DNA of 64,000 bases from Burkholderia sp. WP9 (GCF_900104795.1 NZ_FNTG01000002.1:2666001-2730000), one strand, 5' to 3'. Counted from the stretch's first letter, positions 18,023-27,432 are shown. Made by a program: numbers and translations. The notes: a model not told the origin generated them from the letters alone.

Positions 18023-19285
18023 ATGCTGGCAATTCCCATTACCGCGTTAGTCACGCTTCTGATCATCTTGGTGATTGCCAATTTATCGAGTGGCGAGAAG
18101 AAGATCGAGCATAAGATCGAACGTCTCTATGCGAGCGACGATCCACAGTTTCTGCGTTCAATGGGTTTATTGCTCGGGCCGCCAGTGCTCTCGGGCAATC
18201 GCTTCGAGATGCTGCTCAACGGTGATCACATCTTTCCTTCGATGCTGGAAGCCATCCGTTCCGCACGTCGAACCATCACGTTTGAAACCTTCATTTACTG
18301 GTCCGGCGAGATCGGCGAGCAGATTGCGCAGGCGCTCGCGGATAAGGCGCGCGACGGCGTCGCGGTGCATGTATTGCTCGACTGGGTTGGGTCATCGAAA
18401 ATGGACAAGCGCTATCTGAATCTGCTTCGCGACGCCGGCGCGGAGGTGATTCAGTATCACAAGCCCCATTGGACCGGACTTGGCCGCATGAACGATCGCA
18501 CGCACCGCAAACTGCTGATCATTGACGGGCGTATCGGTTTCACGGGCGGTGTGGGTATTGCGTCGGAATGGACCGGCCATGCGCAAGATGAGAAGCATTG
18601 GCGCGATACGCATTTTCGCGTAGCAGGTCCGGTGGTCGGCCACATGCAAGCCGTTTTCATGGACAACTGGGTCAAGGCAACCGGCAACGTGCTCCACGGC
18701 CCCGCATATTTTCCCGACATCGAGCCAATGGGCGACGGCCTCGCGCATATGTTCAGCAGTTCGCCCTCGGGCGGCAGCGACGATATGCAATTGATGTATC
18801 TGATGGCGATCACGGCGGCCACGCACTCCATTCATCTGGCGAGCGCCTATTTCGTGCCCGACAAGCTGACCATCAACGCGATCGTCGAGGCGGCGAAACG
18901 CGGCGTGAAAGTGCAGATCATCATGCCCGGAAACCGGATCGATACGCACACGGTGCGTGAAGCGTCGCGTGCATGCTGGGGCGATCTGCTCAAAGCGGGT
19001 GTGGAAATGTTCGAGTATCAGCCGACCATGTTTCACTGCAAATTGCTGGTCGTGGACGAATTCCTGGTGTCGGTCGGTTCGACCAATTTCGATAACCGTT
19101 CATTCAGGCTCAACGACGAAGCGAATCTGAACATCTATGACCGCGACTTCGCGAAGCAGCAAACAGCCGTTTTCGCCGACGACATCAAGAAGTCGCAGCA
19201 GGTCACGCTCGAAGCATGGATGCATCGCCCGTTCACTGAAAAGCTGATCGAGAAGTTCGTGCCGTTGCTGGATACGCAGCTCTGA
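18023..19285 (+). CDS. cardiolipin synthase, phospholipase D family
   Basis: 420 aa with one N-terminal TM helix (residues 2-20) and two HKD catalytic motifs: 'HRKLLIIDGRIGFTGG' (~162) and 'HCKLLVVDEFLVSVGSTN' (~337). Each has H-x-K-x4-D. The enzyme transfers a phosphatidyl group to make cardiolipin at the inner membrane. A single TM and ~420 aa resemble ClsB/ClsC-type enzymes more than two-TM ClsA (inference). It converges with the sulfatase operon, with only 12 bp between stops. Confidence 0.92.
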   Translation: MLAIPITALVTLLIILVIANLSSGEKKIEHKIERLYASDDPQFLRSMGLLLGPPVLSGNRFEMLLNGDHIFPSMLEAIRSARRTITFETFIYWSGEIGEQIAQALADKARDGVAVHVLLDWVGSSKMDKRYLNLLRDAGAEVIQYHKPHWTGLGRMNDRTHRKLLIIDGRIGFTGGVGIASEWTGHAQDEKHWRDTHFRVAGPVVGHMQAVFMDNWVKATGNVLHGPAYFPDIEPMGDGLAHMFSSSPSGGSDDMQLMYLMAITAATHSIHLASAYFVPDKLTINAIVEAAKRGVKVQIIMPGNRIDTHTVREASRACWGDLLKAGVEMFEYQPTMFHCKLLVVDEFLVSVGSTNFDNRSFRLNDEANLNIYDRDFAKQQTAVFADDIKKSQQVTLEAWMHRPFTEKLIEKFVPLLDTQL

Positions 19286-19297
19286 CGAATCTTCTGG

Positions 19298-20275
19298 TCA
19301 ATGATCCGCGCCAGAGAGATAGGCTTCGGTGTTCGATAGGGAAGAGGGCGTGCCGATCTCCGGCTCGACAGCGGGAAGTGGTATGGGAAGCGGTGTGCGA
19401 AGCGGTGCGGCAAGAAGCGCTTTCGCGCGTTGATAGGCCTGAGCGAATCCACGCAATTCCTGCGTCACCGGGCGATCCTCCAGGCGGCGGCGCGAGAGCG
19501 CTTGCTCAATACTGCGGTCGATCAGCGCGAGCTGGCTGTCGATATAGTCGAGGCATAGCTGTCGGCAACGCGCGGAAATGCCTGCCACGGCCAACAGCGC
19601 CGGCACAATGGAGATCGTCAGAAAGCCGCCCGGCGGAATACGCGCCAACGCGGCAGGCGACTCGAACAGGTCTTTACGCAGCGATTCGAATACGGCACGA
19701 CCCCATACTTCATGTTCTCTTTCGAGATCATGGCGGCGGCGTGCCAGAGCTTCTCTCGCCTTTGCGTCTTTTATCTCGCCTTGGGCGATCATCAATGTCG
19801 CGTCCGCGCGCTCACCCTCCTGAATACAATCGGCGCCAATATACGAGGCGCTCTGATTGCGCCCGGCGAGCACCAGATGTTGGAGCCTGTCCGGCACGAG
19901 CGGATCGAGCGGCACCACTTCGCACATGAGCGGCTTGCCGTTCAGATGAATGGCGCAGCGTCCATCTTCTGCGAGCGCGGGGCAACGTGCCAGAGACGGG
20001 TAATCGTAGCCCTGCGTCATGATGCTGAACGTGTCGCCGGCGCGATGAAGCAGCGTACCCGCAATCGACTCGAAGGCGGCGCTATCGGCCTCGTCGAGTA
20101 CGGCTTCGTGCTGGCCGACACGTATGCGTTCGCCCATGTGCCTGCGCGGCACACGGCCAATGGCAATGCAACCGATGAACCGGTCGCGATGCCGGAACAA
20201 TTCGGGCAACGACATGGCAGGCGGACTGTTGCAACATTTGCCACACGCCGTGCACGCGAACGAGAAAGCGTTCAC
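19298..20275 (-). CDS. YkgJ-family cysteine-cluster protein
   Basis: 325 aa from a GTG at 20275 that overlaps the upstream stop as GTGA; a longer in-frame extension is possible but would overlap the previous gene by 94 bp. It begins 'NAFSFACTACGKCCNSPP' and later has 'CPALAEDGRCAIHLNGKPLMC', the C-x2-C-x2-CC plus distal Cys pattern of the CxxCxxCC zinc/iron-chelating family. A helical Arg/Glu-rich C-terminal half follows. The molecular role of the family is not settled. Last gene of a four-gene operon with sulfatase and FGE. Confidence 0.85.
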   Translation of the reverse strand: MNAFSFACTACGKCCNSPPAMSLPELFRHRDRFIGCIAIGRVPRRHMGERIRVGQHEAVLDEADSAAFESIAGTLLHRAGDTFSIMTQGYDYPSLARCPALAEDGRCAIHLNGKPLMCEVVPLDPLVPDRLQHLVLAGRNQSASYIGADCIQEGERADATLMIAQGEIKDAKAREALARRRHDLEREHEVWGRAVFESLRKDLFESPAALARIPPGGFLTISIVPALLAVAGISARCRQLCLDYIDSQLALIDRSIEQALSRRRLEDRPVTQELRGFAQAYQRAKALLAAPLRTPLPIPLPAVEPEIGTPSSLSNTEAYLSGADH

Positions 20276-21066
20276 CACGGCCGGCGCACCGAATCCTGAT
20301 AGCGCGTCAGAATGAAATGCGCGACGTCGTTCGAATGGTAAACAGCCACCAGTTGCGCGACCCAAGGCTGCGCGCGATCGGCTTCGCGTACTGTCAACAC
20401 ATTGGCGTAGGGCGAACGGGCATCTTCGAGACCGAGGCTGTCGCGCGCCGGATAAAGGCCCGCGCGAGCCGCGTCATCGCTATCGATTACGGCAAAGGCT
20501 ACGCTGTTCAATGTGCCGAACAGACGCGCGCGCGGCACCTGGCGGATCCGCAGATTCAGCCGGTTGCTCGTGATGTCGGCGAGTGTCGCGTGCAGACTGG
20601 CGTTGTCCCTGAACGTCAGCAGCGTGAAGTTCTGCAGCAGGATCAACGCGCGCGCGGTGCCTTCCCGGTCGTCGGGAATGGCAATCGTCGCACCTCGTTG
20701 CAATTGGCCGAGGTTCGTCAGTTTGCGCGAATACAGGGCGACGGGAAACGTCACGGTGGTGGCGACACTGGTCAGCGCATAGCCGTGCTGTTTGCGCTCT
20801 GCGTCGAAGCGCGGCTCGTCTTCGAAACTCGCCACATCGATCTGCTTCGCGGCGAGCGCGGCGTCGATGCGCTCGGGCTGGTCGAATACGACCACGTCGA
20901 GCGTGAGTCCGCGGCTGCCCGCGACACGGCGCACTTCGTCCATGATCTCAGCGTGCGCACCTCGGCTGACACCGACCTTGATGACTTGCGACGCGGCAGC
21001 CTGTACGTGCTGAACCAACGAAGCAGCCAACAGCAGCATGACCGTTGCAAATAGCCGCGGCCTCAT
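20272..21066 (-). CDS. NlpA/MetQ-like periplasmic substrate-binding protein
   Basis: 264 aa from the ATG at 21066, which forms an ATGA overlap with the FGE gene. The signal peptide 'LFATVMLLLAASLVQHVQAA' lacks a lipobox Cys, so unlike classical MetQ/NlpA it is probably soluble. The core fits the family: 'IKVGVSRGAHAEIMDEVRRVA', 'VVFDQPERIDAALAAKQIDVASFEDEP', 'VALYSRKLTNLGQLQRGATIAIPDD' and 'NSVAFAVIDSDDAARAGL'. Family ligands are methionine and other sulfur amino acids. No MetN ATPase or MetI permease gene is adjacent, so it is an orphan binding protein tied to a sulfatase operon. Confidence 0.85.
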   Translation of the reverse strand: MRPRLFATVMLLLAASLVQHVQAAASQVIKVGVSRGAHAEIMDEVRRVAGSRGLTLDVVVFDQPERIDAALAAKQIDVASFEDEPRFDAERKQHGYALTSVATTVTFPVALYSRKLTNLGQLQRGATIAIPDDREGTARALILLQNFTLLTFRDNASLHATLADITSNRLNLRIRQVPRARLFGTLNSVAFAVIDSDDAARAGLYPARDSLGLEDARSPYANVLTVREADRAQPWVAQLVAVYHSNDVAHFILTRYQDSVRRPW

Positions 21067-22145
21067 GACGCGTCCCTCAACACCGTGCGAAAACCGATAT
21101 GTGACGCCGGCAAGTCTGCCTCCTGCTGTTCGCGCGACGCCGCCCGATAGCGCACGCAATAGTCGCGCGAGCACAGGAACGAGCCGCCTTTGATGACCAT
21201 CGGCGTATCGTGTTTGCGGCTGAGCGGCGCGACCGCCGCGGTATCGCCGTTGGTATGGGATTGGTGCGGACCGCTATAAACGTCCTTGGTCCATTCCCAT
21301 GCATTGCCGATCATGTCGTAGAGCTTGAAATCGTTGGCGGCATAGCAGCCGACAGGCGCAAGACCGACATGACCGTCCTCGTTCGTATTGAGTACGGGAA
21401 ATACGCCTTGCCAGTAATTCGCGCTCGGTTTGCCGTGTTCGTCGCGTGGCGCCGTGTCGAGGTCCGCACCTTCGCGGCCCGCTTTGCCCGCGTATTCCCA
21501 CTCGGCTTCGGTCGGCAGATCGCGGCCGAGCCAGCGAGCGTAGGCCAGCGCGTCGGCTTGCGTGACCATCGTCACCGGCTGGTTCATGTGGCCTGCGAGC
21601 GTGCTGCCCGGTCCTGTCGGATGATTCCACGCGGCGCCTTTCACCCACGTCCACCAGGCGAGATCGCGTGCGTTCATTTCGTCGCGAGTGGGAATGTGAA
21701 AGACCACGGCGCCGCCTTGACGCTCGGAGTCGCTGACATAGCCCGTGGCTTTGACGAAGGCCGCGAACTGCGCATTCGTCACGTCGGTCTGGTCGATCCA
21801 GAACCCGGCGACACGCGTCCTGCCGTCGCCGGCGGGACGCTCGTCTTCGTAACCGAGCTTGCTGCCGAATACGAAGTCGCCGCCATGCAGATGCACCATG
21901 CCGGCTTTCGGATCGTCGCGCCACCGTGACGGCAGGCCGGCGTAGCGTGCGCATTGCTGCTCGGAGCCGAGCGCGGCCAACGGGCGCGCCGCGTTGAGGT
22001 TGTCGAACGCGCTTTGTTTGCCGCCGCTAAAAACCGCCGAAGCGGCCGTCGCGGCGGTGAAAGCGGCGGCGAACGCAGCCGTGGCGATCGCCGCGTAGGC
22101 GCCATAAAGCGCCGCGCGTCTTTTCTGCTTGAATCGAACGGTCAT
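21063..22145 (-). CDS. formylglycine-generating enzyme (FGE/SUMF1) family protein
   Basis: 360 aa; N-terminal hydrophobic segment (residues ~12-40) acts as export signal or membrane anchor. The FGE-sulfatase fold is clear: 'GMVHLHGGDFVFGS', 'FWIDQTDVTNAQFAAFVKATGY', 'LPTEAEWEYAGKAGREG', 'LYDMIGNAWEWTKDVY' and 'VIKGGSFLCSRDYCVRYRAASR'. The last holds the copper-binding catalytic Cys pair, C325 and C330, with the same spacing as human FGE. It would oxidise the sulfatase active-site Cys to formylglycine. Lies 7 nt downstream of the sulfatase gene, its presumed substrate. Confidence 0.93.
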   Translation of the reverse strand: MTVRFKQKRRAALYGAYAAIATAAFAAAFTAATAASAVFSGGKQSAFDNLNAARPLAALGSEQQCARYAGLPSRWRDDPKAGMVHLHGGDFVFGSKLGYEDERPAGDGRTRVAGFWIDQTDVTNAQFAAFVKATGYVSDSERQGGAVVFHIPTRDEMNARDLAWWTWVKGAAWNHPTGPGSTLAGHMNQPVTMVTQADALAYARWLGRDLPTEAEWEYAGKAGREGADLDTAPRDEHGKPSANYWQGVFPVLNTNEDGHVGLAPVGCYAANDFKLYDMIGNAWEWTKDVYSGPHQSHTNGDTAAVAPLSRKHDTPMVIKGGSFLCSRDYCVRYRAASREQQEADLPASHIGFRTVLRDAS

Positions 22146-22152
22146 TGCGCGC

Positions 22153-24099
22153 TCAGTAGTAACCGCGCGGACGCAAGGGCTCGACGCCGCCGACGCTGCT
22201 CATATAGTTGTTCCACTGCTGCACGAGACCGTCGATGACCGAAGGATTCTGCGTCGACACGTCCTGCGTTTCGCCACGGTCGGCGCTCATATCGAACAGT
22301 TGCCAGTGGCCGTCCACGGGGCCGAGGGGCGGTTCGGTCCACAACGCTTTCCAACGGCCGTCGGCGCTGCGCAGATAACCGCGGCCATACGCTTCGTCGC
22401 CGAACGAAGCGGTGTGCACCGCGCTCGTGGCCTGATCGTTCAGCAGCGGCAGCAGCGATTGCCCGGTCACCGGATACACGTAGCGATTGTTGTAGACCAC
22501 CTTGCCCTTGTTCTGGTCGACGCCGGTCAGCGTATTGATCAGCGGCGGCGCGGCCTGCGTGGGCGGCGACACTTGTGCTACGGCGAGGAAGGTCGCGGTG
22601 TTGTCAGTCACGTGCGTGAAGTCGCGCAGTGTCGGCTTCTGGGCGGTCTGACCCGGCAGATGCACGATCAACGGCGTGGATACGCCGCCTTCGCCCGAAT
22701 AACCCTTGGTCAGCCGGAACGGCGTGGCGCTCACTTCGGCCCAGCGCAAACCGTATTGCAGACGTTGCGCGTTCTGCTTGCCGTTGTCGGTGCCGAGTGC
22801 CGAATAGATCGGGTCGGCGGCGTTGGCGGTGTCGGTCGCGGTCGGGTCGGCGCCGGAGTCGATCGGCCAGCCCTCCGCGCCGTTATCCGACTGGAACATG
22901 ATGAACGTGTTGTCGTACTCGCCGATATCCTTCAGATGCTGGATCAGCAGGCCGATGTTGTGGTCGAGGTTTTCGACCATGCCTGCGTAAATTTCCATAT
23001 AACGCGCCTGGGCCTTCTTCTCGGCGGGCGAGAGGCTTGCCCACGTCTTATTCACCGTGCCCGGGCCGTAGTCGGTATAACCTTGCGCGGCGCTATGCAC
23101 GGCGCTCACGTATTTCGCGTTGACCGTGCCGTTGTTCGCGGTGGCCGCGGTGGCGACGAGCGTTTCCGATGCGCCGCCATACGGCACGAAGTCGTTCGGA
23201 ATGATGCCGAGTGCTTTTTGTCGGGCAATGCGTGCATTGCGGATCGCGTCGTAACCGGCGTCGTATTTGCCGGCGTAATTGTGCAGATAAGGTTCGGGCA
23301 CCTGCAGCGGCCAGTGCGGCGACGTGTAGGCCGCGTAGGCGAAGAACGGTTTGCCGTCGCCCTTGTTCGAGTCGATGTACGAGATCAGGCGCTGCGTGTA
23401 GAAGTCGGTCGAATAGAACACCGCGGGGCTGCCGCCCGTGCCGCCCGGTTGTCCCGGTTGGCCGGGCTGCACGTATTTGCCGTCTTCGGTGTAGTTCTGC
23501 GAGTTCGCCGGTTCATGCGCGAAGTGGTTGGTCGCGGCGCCGCCGAGCAGCGCGTAGCTGTGTTCGAAGCCCCATTGGTCCGGCGTCTGTCCGCCGCCCG
23601 TGGTGCTGCCGACAATGCCCGAACCGATATGCCATTTGCCGGCCATGTACGTGTGATAACCGCCGTCCTTCAGCAATTGCGCAACGGAGAGCGCGCGGTC
23701 GTTGAGATAGCCTTCGTAACCCGGCAGCCCTTTGCGCTCATCGGTCGGCACACCCATGGTGCCTTCGCCGACCAGATGGTGATCGGTGCCCGAGATCAGC
23801 ATGGAACGCGTGATCGCGCAGACGGCGCCCGTATGGTGATTCGTCAGGATGCGGCCCGATTGCACCAACGCGTCGAGGTTGGGCGTGTTGATTTCACCGC
23901 CGAACGCGTGGATGTCGGAATAGCCAAGGTCGTCGGCCATGATGTACAGAATGTTCGGTCGTTTCTGCGCGACAACGGGTGCGGGCGTCGGGCCGGGCAG
24001 ATTGTCGTCGCCGCAGGATGCGAGGACGACGAGGCTGGCCACGGCGGCGCCGATCATGCCGAGACGAAGAGAGGGGCGCTGCGATCGTTGTGTTGTCAT
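22153..24099 (-). CDS. arylsulfatase, lipoprotein-type
   Basis: 648 aa from the ATG at 24099; a longer in-frame extension to 24225 lacks signal features. Lipoprotein signal with L-A-S-C29. The sulfatase core begins 'RPNILYIMADDLGYSDIHAFGG' with metal-binding D56/D57, then 'NTPNLDALVQSGRILTNHHT'. The formylglycine motif reads C94-A-I-T-R98 followed by 'SMLISG'; position 3 is Ile where Pro or Ala is usual. 'YMAGKWHIGS' and 'GDGKPFFAYAAYTSPHWPLQVP' follow the family order. Hydrolyses sulfate esters, probably at the cell envelope. First gene of the operon with its maturase. Confidence 0.92.
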   Translation of the reverse strand: MTTQRSQRPSLRLGMIGAAVASLVVLASCGDDNLPGPTPAPVVAQKRPNILYIMADDLGYSDIHAFGGEINTPNLDALVQSGRILTNHHTGAVCAITRSMLISGTDHHLVGEGTMGVPTDERKGLPGYEGYLNDRALSVAQLLKDGGYHTYMAGKWHIGSGIVGSTTGGGQTPDQWGFEHSYALLGGAATNHFAHEPANSQNYTEDGKYVQPGQPGQPGGTGGSPAVFYSTDFYTQRLISYIDSNKGDGKPFFAYAAYTSPHWPLQVPEPYLHNYAGKYDAGYDAIRNARIARQKALGIIPNDFVPYGGASETLVATAATANNGTVNAKYVSAVHSAAQGYTDYGPGTVNKTWASLSPAEKKAQARYMEIYAGMVENLDHNIGLLIQHLKDIGEYDNTFIMFQSDNGAEGWPIDSGADPTATDTANAADPIYSALGTDNGKQNAQRLQYGLRWAEVSATPFRLTKGYSGEGGVSTPLIVHLPGQTAQKPTLRDFTHVTDNTATFLAVAQVSPPTQAAPPLINTLTGVDQNKGKVVYNNRYVYPVTGQSLLPLLNDQATSAVHTASFGDEAYGRGYLRSADGRWKALWTEPPLGPVDGHWQLFDMSADRGETQDVSTQNPSVIDGLVQQWNNYMSSVGGVEPLRPRGYY

Positions 24100-24258
24100 T
24101 GTTGTGCTGACCGGGTATGTCGGGTCGCCGATGGTAGCAATGACGTCGAAACGGGCAAAGTTGGATTTCTGCGTTGCTATGTTCGATTGTCGATATAGGC
24201 GTTGCAGCGTGATACCGGGTATCACGCGCGCGGTGCTATCGGTTGCCGCAGTGTGTGG

Positions 24259-24807
24259 TTAGTTGCCGGGATCGAGCACTGGCCGGTCCGGATCTGCAAG
24301 CGTTTTGTAGGGGAGCTGTGCAGCGTGCGGATCGTTCGTCGTGTCGTCGATCACGCGCTCGACGTCCGCGGTTTTCGCGAGTTCGGAGAGGAAGGCCTGC
24401 TTGTCGAAACCCGGCGCGACGCATCCTTGCACGTAGATGAAGCGGCGTTGCAGCGTCAGCCACAGCGTCGATCGTTCGCGCCAGTGCGTGGCGAAATTGA
24501 TGTTAGCGAGGCGCCGTTGCACGGCGTCGGCGATCTCCGCGTCGTACAGGTATGCATTCGACAAACGGCAGCGGCCTTCCACCCAGCAGCTGTTGCCACG
24601 CTCGATCCGGTAATGGCTGTCGTCGAGCCATTCCTGCGCGGTTTCGAGCGGACCCAACGGCACCGGACAGTCGCCGATCGCTTTGGAGATCTGAAAGAAC
24701 GGGTCGTGACCGCGATTGAGGCGGGCCGCTTCGGCGTACGCATGACTGGTGGCGAAGCAGATCAGCAGGCTCGCCAGCCGCAGTGGGATCGAGCGTTTCA
24801 TCCTCAT
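24259..24807 (-). CDS. periplasmic hypothetical protein with BON-like segment
   Basis: 182 aa; signal peptide to ~residue 25 (A-Y-A). The central region 'DAEIADAVQRRLANI…FIYVQGCVAP…FLSELAKTADVERVIDDT' follows the beta-alpha-beta pattern of a BON domain (found in OsmY-like envelope proteins), though Cys residues at ~47, ~74, ~80 and ~129 are unusual for it. It lies on the same strand 160 bp upstream of the sulfatase operon; co-transcription is uncertain. Confidence 0.6.
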   Translation of the reverse strand: MRMKRSIPLRLASLLICFATSHAYAEAARLNRGHDPFFQISKAIGDCPVPLGPLETAQEWLDDSHYRIERGNSCWVEGRCRLSNAYLYDAEIADAVQRRLANINFATHWRERSTLWLTLQRRFIYVQGCVAPGFDKQAFLSELAKTADVERVIDDTTNDPHAAQLPYKTLADPDRPVLDPGN

Positions 24808-24915
24808 CAGCTCCAGGTGTCGGGCGTTGAGTGGATCAGACGGAACGACGGCCGTGCTTCGAGTGCAGGCGGTGCTGATTGTGCGGTGTTTCGCCGGCCT
24901 GCGTCAGTCAGGGCT

Positions 24916-25563
24916 TTACCGGCTCGTGCGCCGGTTCTCGACCGCGAACTTGATCAACTCCGCCTGGCCTTCAATATCGAGTTTGCGTTTCAGGTTCAGC
25001 CGATGCGTTTCCACCGTACGCACGGAGAGATCGGTGCGTTGAGCGATCTGCTTACTCGACAAACCTTCCGCAAGCGCATCGAGAATATCGCGCTCGCGCG
25101 GCGTGAGCCGTTCGACGGGCGCCTGCATTGCCGAAGCCTGAATCAGGCGCGCGCCCAGTCCCGCACTAAAGAACTGCTTACCTTCGAGCACCGCGCCGAT
25201 TGCCTGAATGATTTCGGTGGCGGGCGAGTCCTTGAGTACATAGCCAGTTGCGCCCGCGCGCACCGCCTGGGTCACGTATTCGAGGTTGTCGTGCATCGAC
25301 AGCATGAGAACGCGAATCGCCGGGAAGCGCTCGTGAAACATGCCGGCCAGCGCGATGCCGTTCATCCCGTTCATGCCGACATCCATCAGCACGAGATGCG
25401 GCTCCGCGCTCGCGGCGAGCGCGAGCGCTTCCTGCGCATTGCCGGCTTCGCCGACGACTTCGAGATTGCGCACCGCTTCGAGCCGCGCGCGCAGACCGTC
25501 GCGCACGAGCGGATGGTCGTCGACGAGAATCAGACGGGCGATAGCGGGTGAGGTGTCGTTCAT
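24916..25563 (-). CDS. NarL/FixJ-family response regulator
   Basis: 215 aa. Receiver domain (1-120) has 'LVDDHPLVRDGL', the phospho-acceptor in 'VLMDVGMNGMNG' and the conserved Lys in 'YVLKDS'. The LuxR-type HTH at ~147-205 reads 'LTPRERDILDALAEGLSSKQIAQRTDLSVRTVETH'. Separated from the upstream kinase gene by 2 nt, so cognate. The divergent promoter of DUF3311-mctP lies just beyond the kinase and is the likely target; R. leguminosarum mctP is likewise controlled by a two-component system (MctSR). Confidence 0.93.
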   Translation of the reverse strand: MNDTSPAIARLILVDDHPLVRDGLRARLEAVRNLEVVGEAGNAQEALALAASAEPHLVLMDVGMNGMNGIALAGMFHERFPAIRVLMLSMHDNLEYVTQAVRAGATGYVLKDSPATEIIQAIGAVLEGKQFFSAGLGARLIQASAMQAPVERLTPRERDILDALAEGLSSKQIAQRTDLSVRTVETHRLNLKRKLDIEGQAELIKFAVENRRTSR

Positions 25564-25565
25564 GG

Positions 25566-26987
25566 TCAGGTTTCCTGCAAGGCCGGCAATGTCGGCTCGG
25601 TCGAGCCCAGCGGCACGCGCGCGGTGACGAGGGTGTGGCCGGCTTGTGAGCTGAGCGACAACGTGCCGCCGAGTGCTTCGAGCCGTTCGCGCATATTGCG
25701 CAAGCCCACGCCCGAGCGCCGGCCGACGAAGGCGTGCGCCACGTCGAAGCCGCGTCCGTTGTCGGCAATGGTGAGCGTAACGGCGTCGTTCGACACTTCC
25801 AAAGCTAACGCCGCGCTCGACGCCTGCGCGTGCCGCACGATATTCGTCAGCGCTTCCTGCGCGATCCGGAACAGGACGGTGTTGACCGTGTCCGGCAAAA
25901 CCGCGGCATGGGTATGCGCGATCTGCGTGAAGCCGATCTCGATACCGGACTGCTCGCTGAGTTCGCGCGTGAGTTGTTCGAGCGCGGCGGCCGCGCCGAG
26001 GTCGTCCAGCATCGACGGACGCAGCGCGTGAGAAATGCGCCGCACTTCGCGCAGCGTGTCGCCGAGGCGCGTGAGGCTGGTCGTGAGCGCGGCCTCGGCC
26101 GCGGGCACGCGCACGTCGCTGCGCTCGAAGCGCGCCAGCGCGGATTCGAGCAGCAGCTTGACGGAGACCATCATCTGGCTGATGCCGTCGTGCAGTTCAC
26201 GCGAGAGCCGCGCCCGTTCGTTTTCCTGCGACTCCACCACCTGCTGCGCAAGCCGCTTCAGCTTGGCGTCCGCGCTGCGATACTCGGTGACGTTGAGCAC
26301 GAGCGCGCACAGCGCGATCACGGCGAGCCCCGCCACGGCGATCGCGTCGATCCATTTCATCGTACGATCGATGTTGGCAGCCGCGCCTTCGTCGATATGC
26401 GCGAGCGTGCTATCCACGTCGTCGAGATAGATACCGGTGCCGATCATCCAGCCCCAGCGCTCCAGCGGCACCACGTAGCCGAGTTTCGACGCCACCTTGC
26501 CGGTCGACGGACGATGCCACAGGTAGCGCACGTAGCCGCCGCCGCGCGAAGCGGCGGCGAGCAGTTGCTGGATCGTCAGCGTACCTTGCGGGTCGCGCAG
26601 CGCCCACAGGTCACGCCCCACGAGGTCCGGCTCGCGCGGATGCATCAGCGAGCGGCCATGCATGTCGTACACGAAGAAGTAGCCGTCCTTGCCGAAGTCC
26701 ATTTTCTCCAGGATCTCCAGCGCGCGCGTGCGCAGCATCGCGTCGTCGCGCGCATTGTCCTGGCCGGCGTTGTAGAGCGGCGCGATCGCGGTGGTGGCGA
26801 GCTCGACGTAATGCTTGAGCTCGACTTCCTTGCTCGCCATGTACGCAGCCTGCGTGGTCGCGTGCTGCGTCTCGGCAAGCGCTGTGGCTTCCTGACGCAC
26901 ACCGAGTTCGATGCTGGCGATGGCGGCCAGAAAGGGCACGATCGCCAGCAGGACAATCTTTGCTTTGAGTTTCATCGTTGAAAACAC
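25566..26987 (-). CDS. sensor histidine kinase with extracytoplasmic Cache domain
   Basis: 473 aa. TM1 at ~8-25, sCache_2-like sensor at ~35-200 ('DGYFFVYDMHGRSLMHPREPDLVGRDLW', 'LGYVVPLERWGWMIGTGIYLDDVD'), TM2 at ~215-235, then HisKA_3 with the phospho-His in 'LSRELHDGISQMMVSVKLLLES' and a HATPase domain ending 'IADNGRGFDVAH…GVGLRNMRERLEALGGTLS'. It probably senses a small carboxylate such as pyruvate or lactate, the substrate class of the divergent transporter (inference). Confidence 0.93.
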   Translation of the reverse strand: MFSTMKLKAKIVLLAIVPFLAAIASIELGVRQEATALAETQHATTQAAYMASKEVELKHYVELATTAIAPLYNAGQDNARDDAMLRTRALEILEKMDFGKDGYFFVYDMHGRSLMHPREPDLVGRDLWALRDPQGTLTIQQLLAAASRGGGYVRYLWHRPSTGKVASKLGYVVPLERWGWMIGTGIYLDDVDSTLAHIDEGAAANIDRTMKWIDAIAVAGLAVIALCALVLNVTEYRSADAKLKRLAQQVVESQENERARLSRELHDGISQMMVSVKLLLESALARFERSDVRVPAAEAALTTSLTRLGDTLREVRRISHALRPSMLDDLGAAAALEQLTRELSEQSGIEIGFTQIAHTHAAVLPDTVNTVLFRIAQEALTNIVRHAQASSAALALEVSNDAVTLTIADNGRGFDVAHAFVGRRSGVGLRNMRERLEALGGTLSLSSQAGHTLVTARVPLGSTEPTLPALQET

Positions 26988-27234
26988 AGCCGACGGGCTA
27001 CGTATTATTACGTAGCCGGCTTACGTAGTTGCGCGCTTGTGAGGACGCTTACGAAGGCGAATACTACATCCCCGCGGCGTAATGCGCCTTGCGGGCGCTC
27101 ACGCCTGCCGCCGCGCGCATGGCGCGGCGCAAAGGGCACATCCGGTTTTGCCGTCTACTGTCAGGTAACCGGTTTCCGCGTGCCACACCACGAGCCGTGG
27201 CGCGCGGTTTCAATAATAGACTTAGGAGAAGTTT

Positions 27235-27432
27235 GTGGAGACCTCCCAACCTGCCGGCCGTTCATGGCTATGGCTGATCCTGCTGATCCCGTATATCGCG
27301 TTGTTGTGGCTGCCGTTCTATAACGACACGCGTCCGTCGTTCGCGGGCTTTCCGTTCTTCTACTGGTATCAGTTCTTGTGGGTGCCGTTGACCTCGCTAC
27401 TGATTTACATCGTGTACCGAGGTGTCAAATGA
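27235..27432 (+). CDS. DUF3311 small membrane protein
   Basis: 65 aa with GTG start and AGGAG 6 nt upstream. Two TM helices ('WLWLILLIPYIALLWLPFYN' and 'FFYWYQFLWVPLTSLLIYIVY') are the DUF3311 pattern. Its stop overlaps the mctP start (ATGA at 27429-27432), so it is translationally coupled. DUF3311 proteins typically accompany sodium:solute symporters and are thought to be accessory subunits. Confidence 0.9.
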   Translation: METSQPAGRSWLWLILLIPYIALLWLPFYNDTRPSFAGFPFFYWYQFLWVPLTSLLIYIVYRGVK

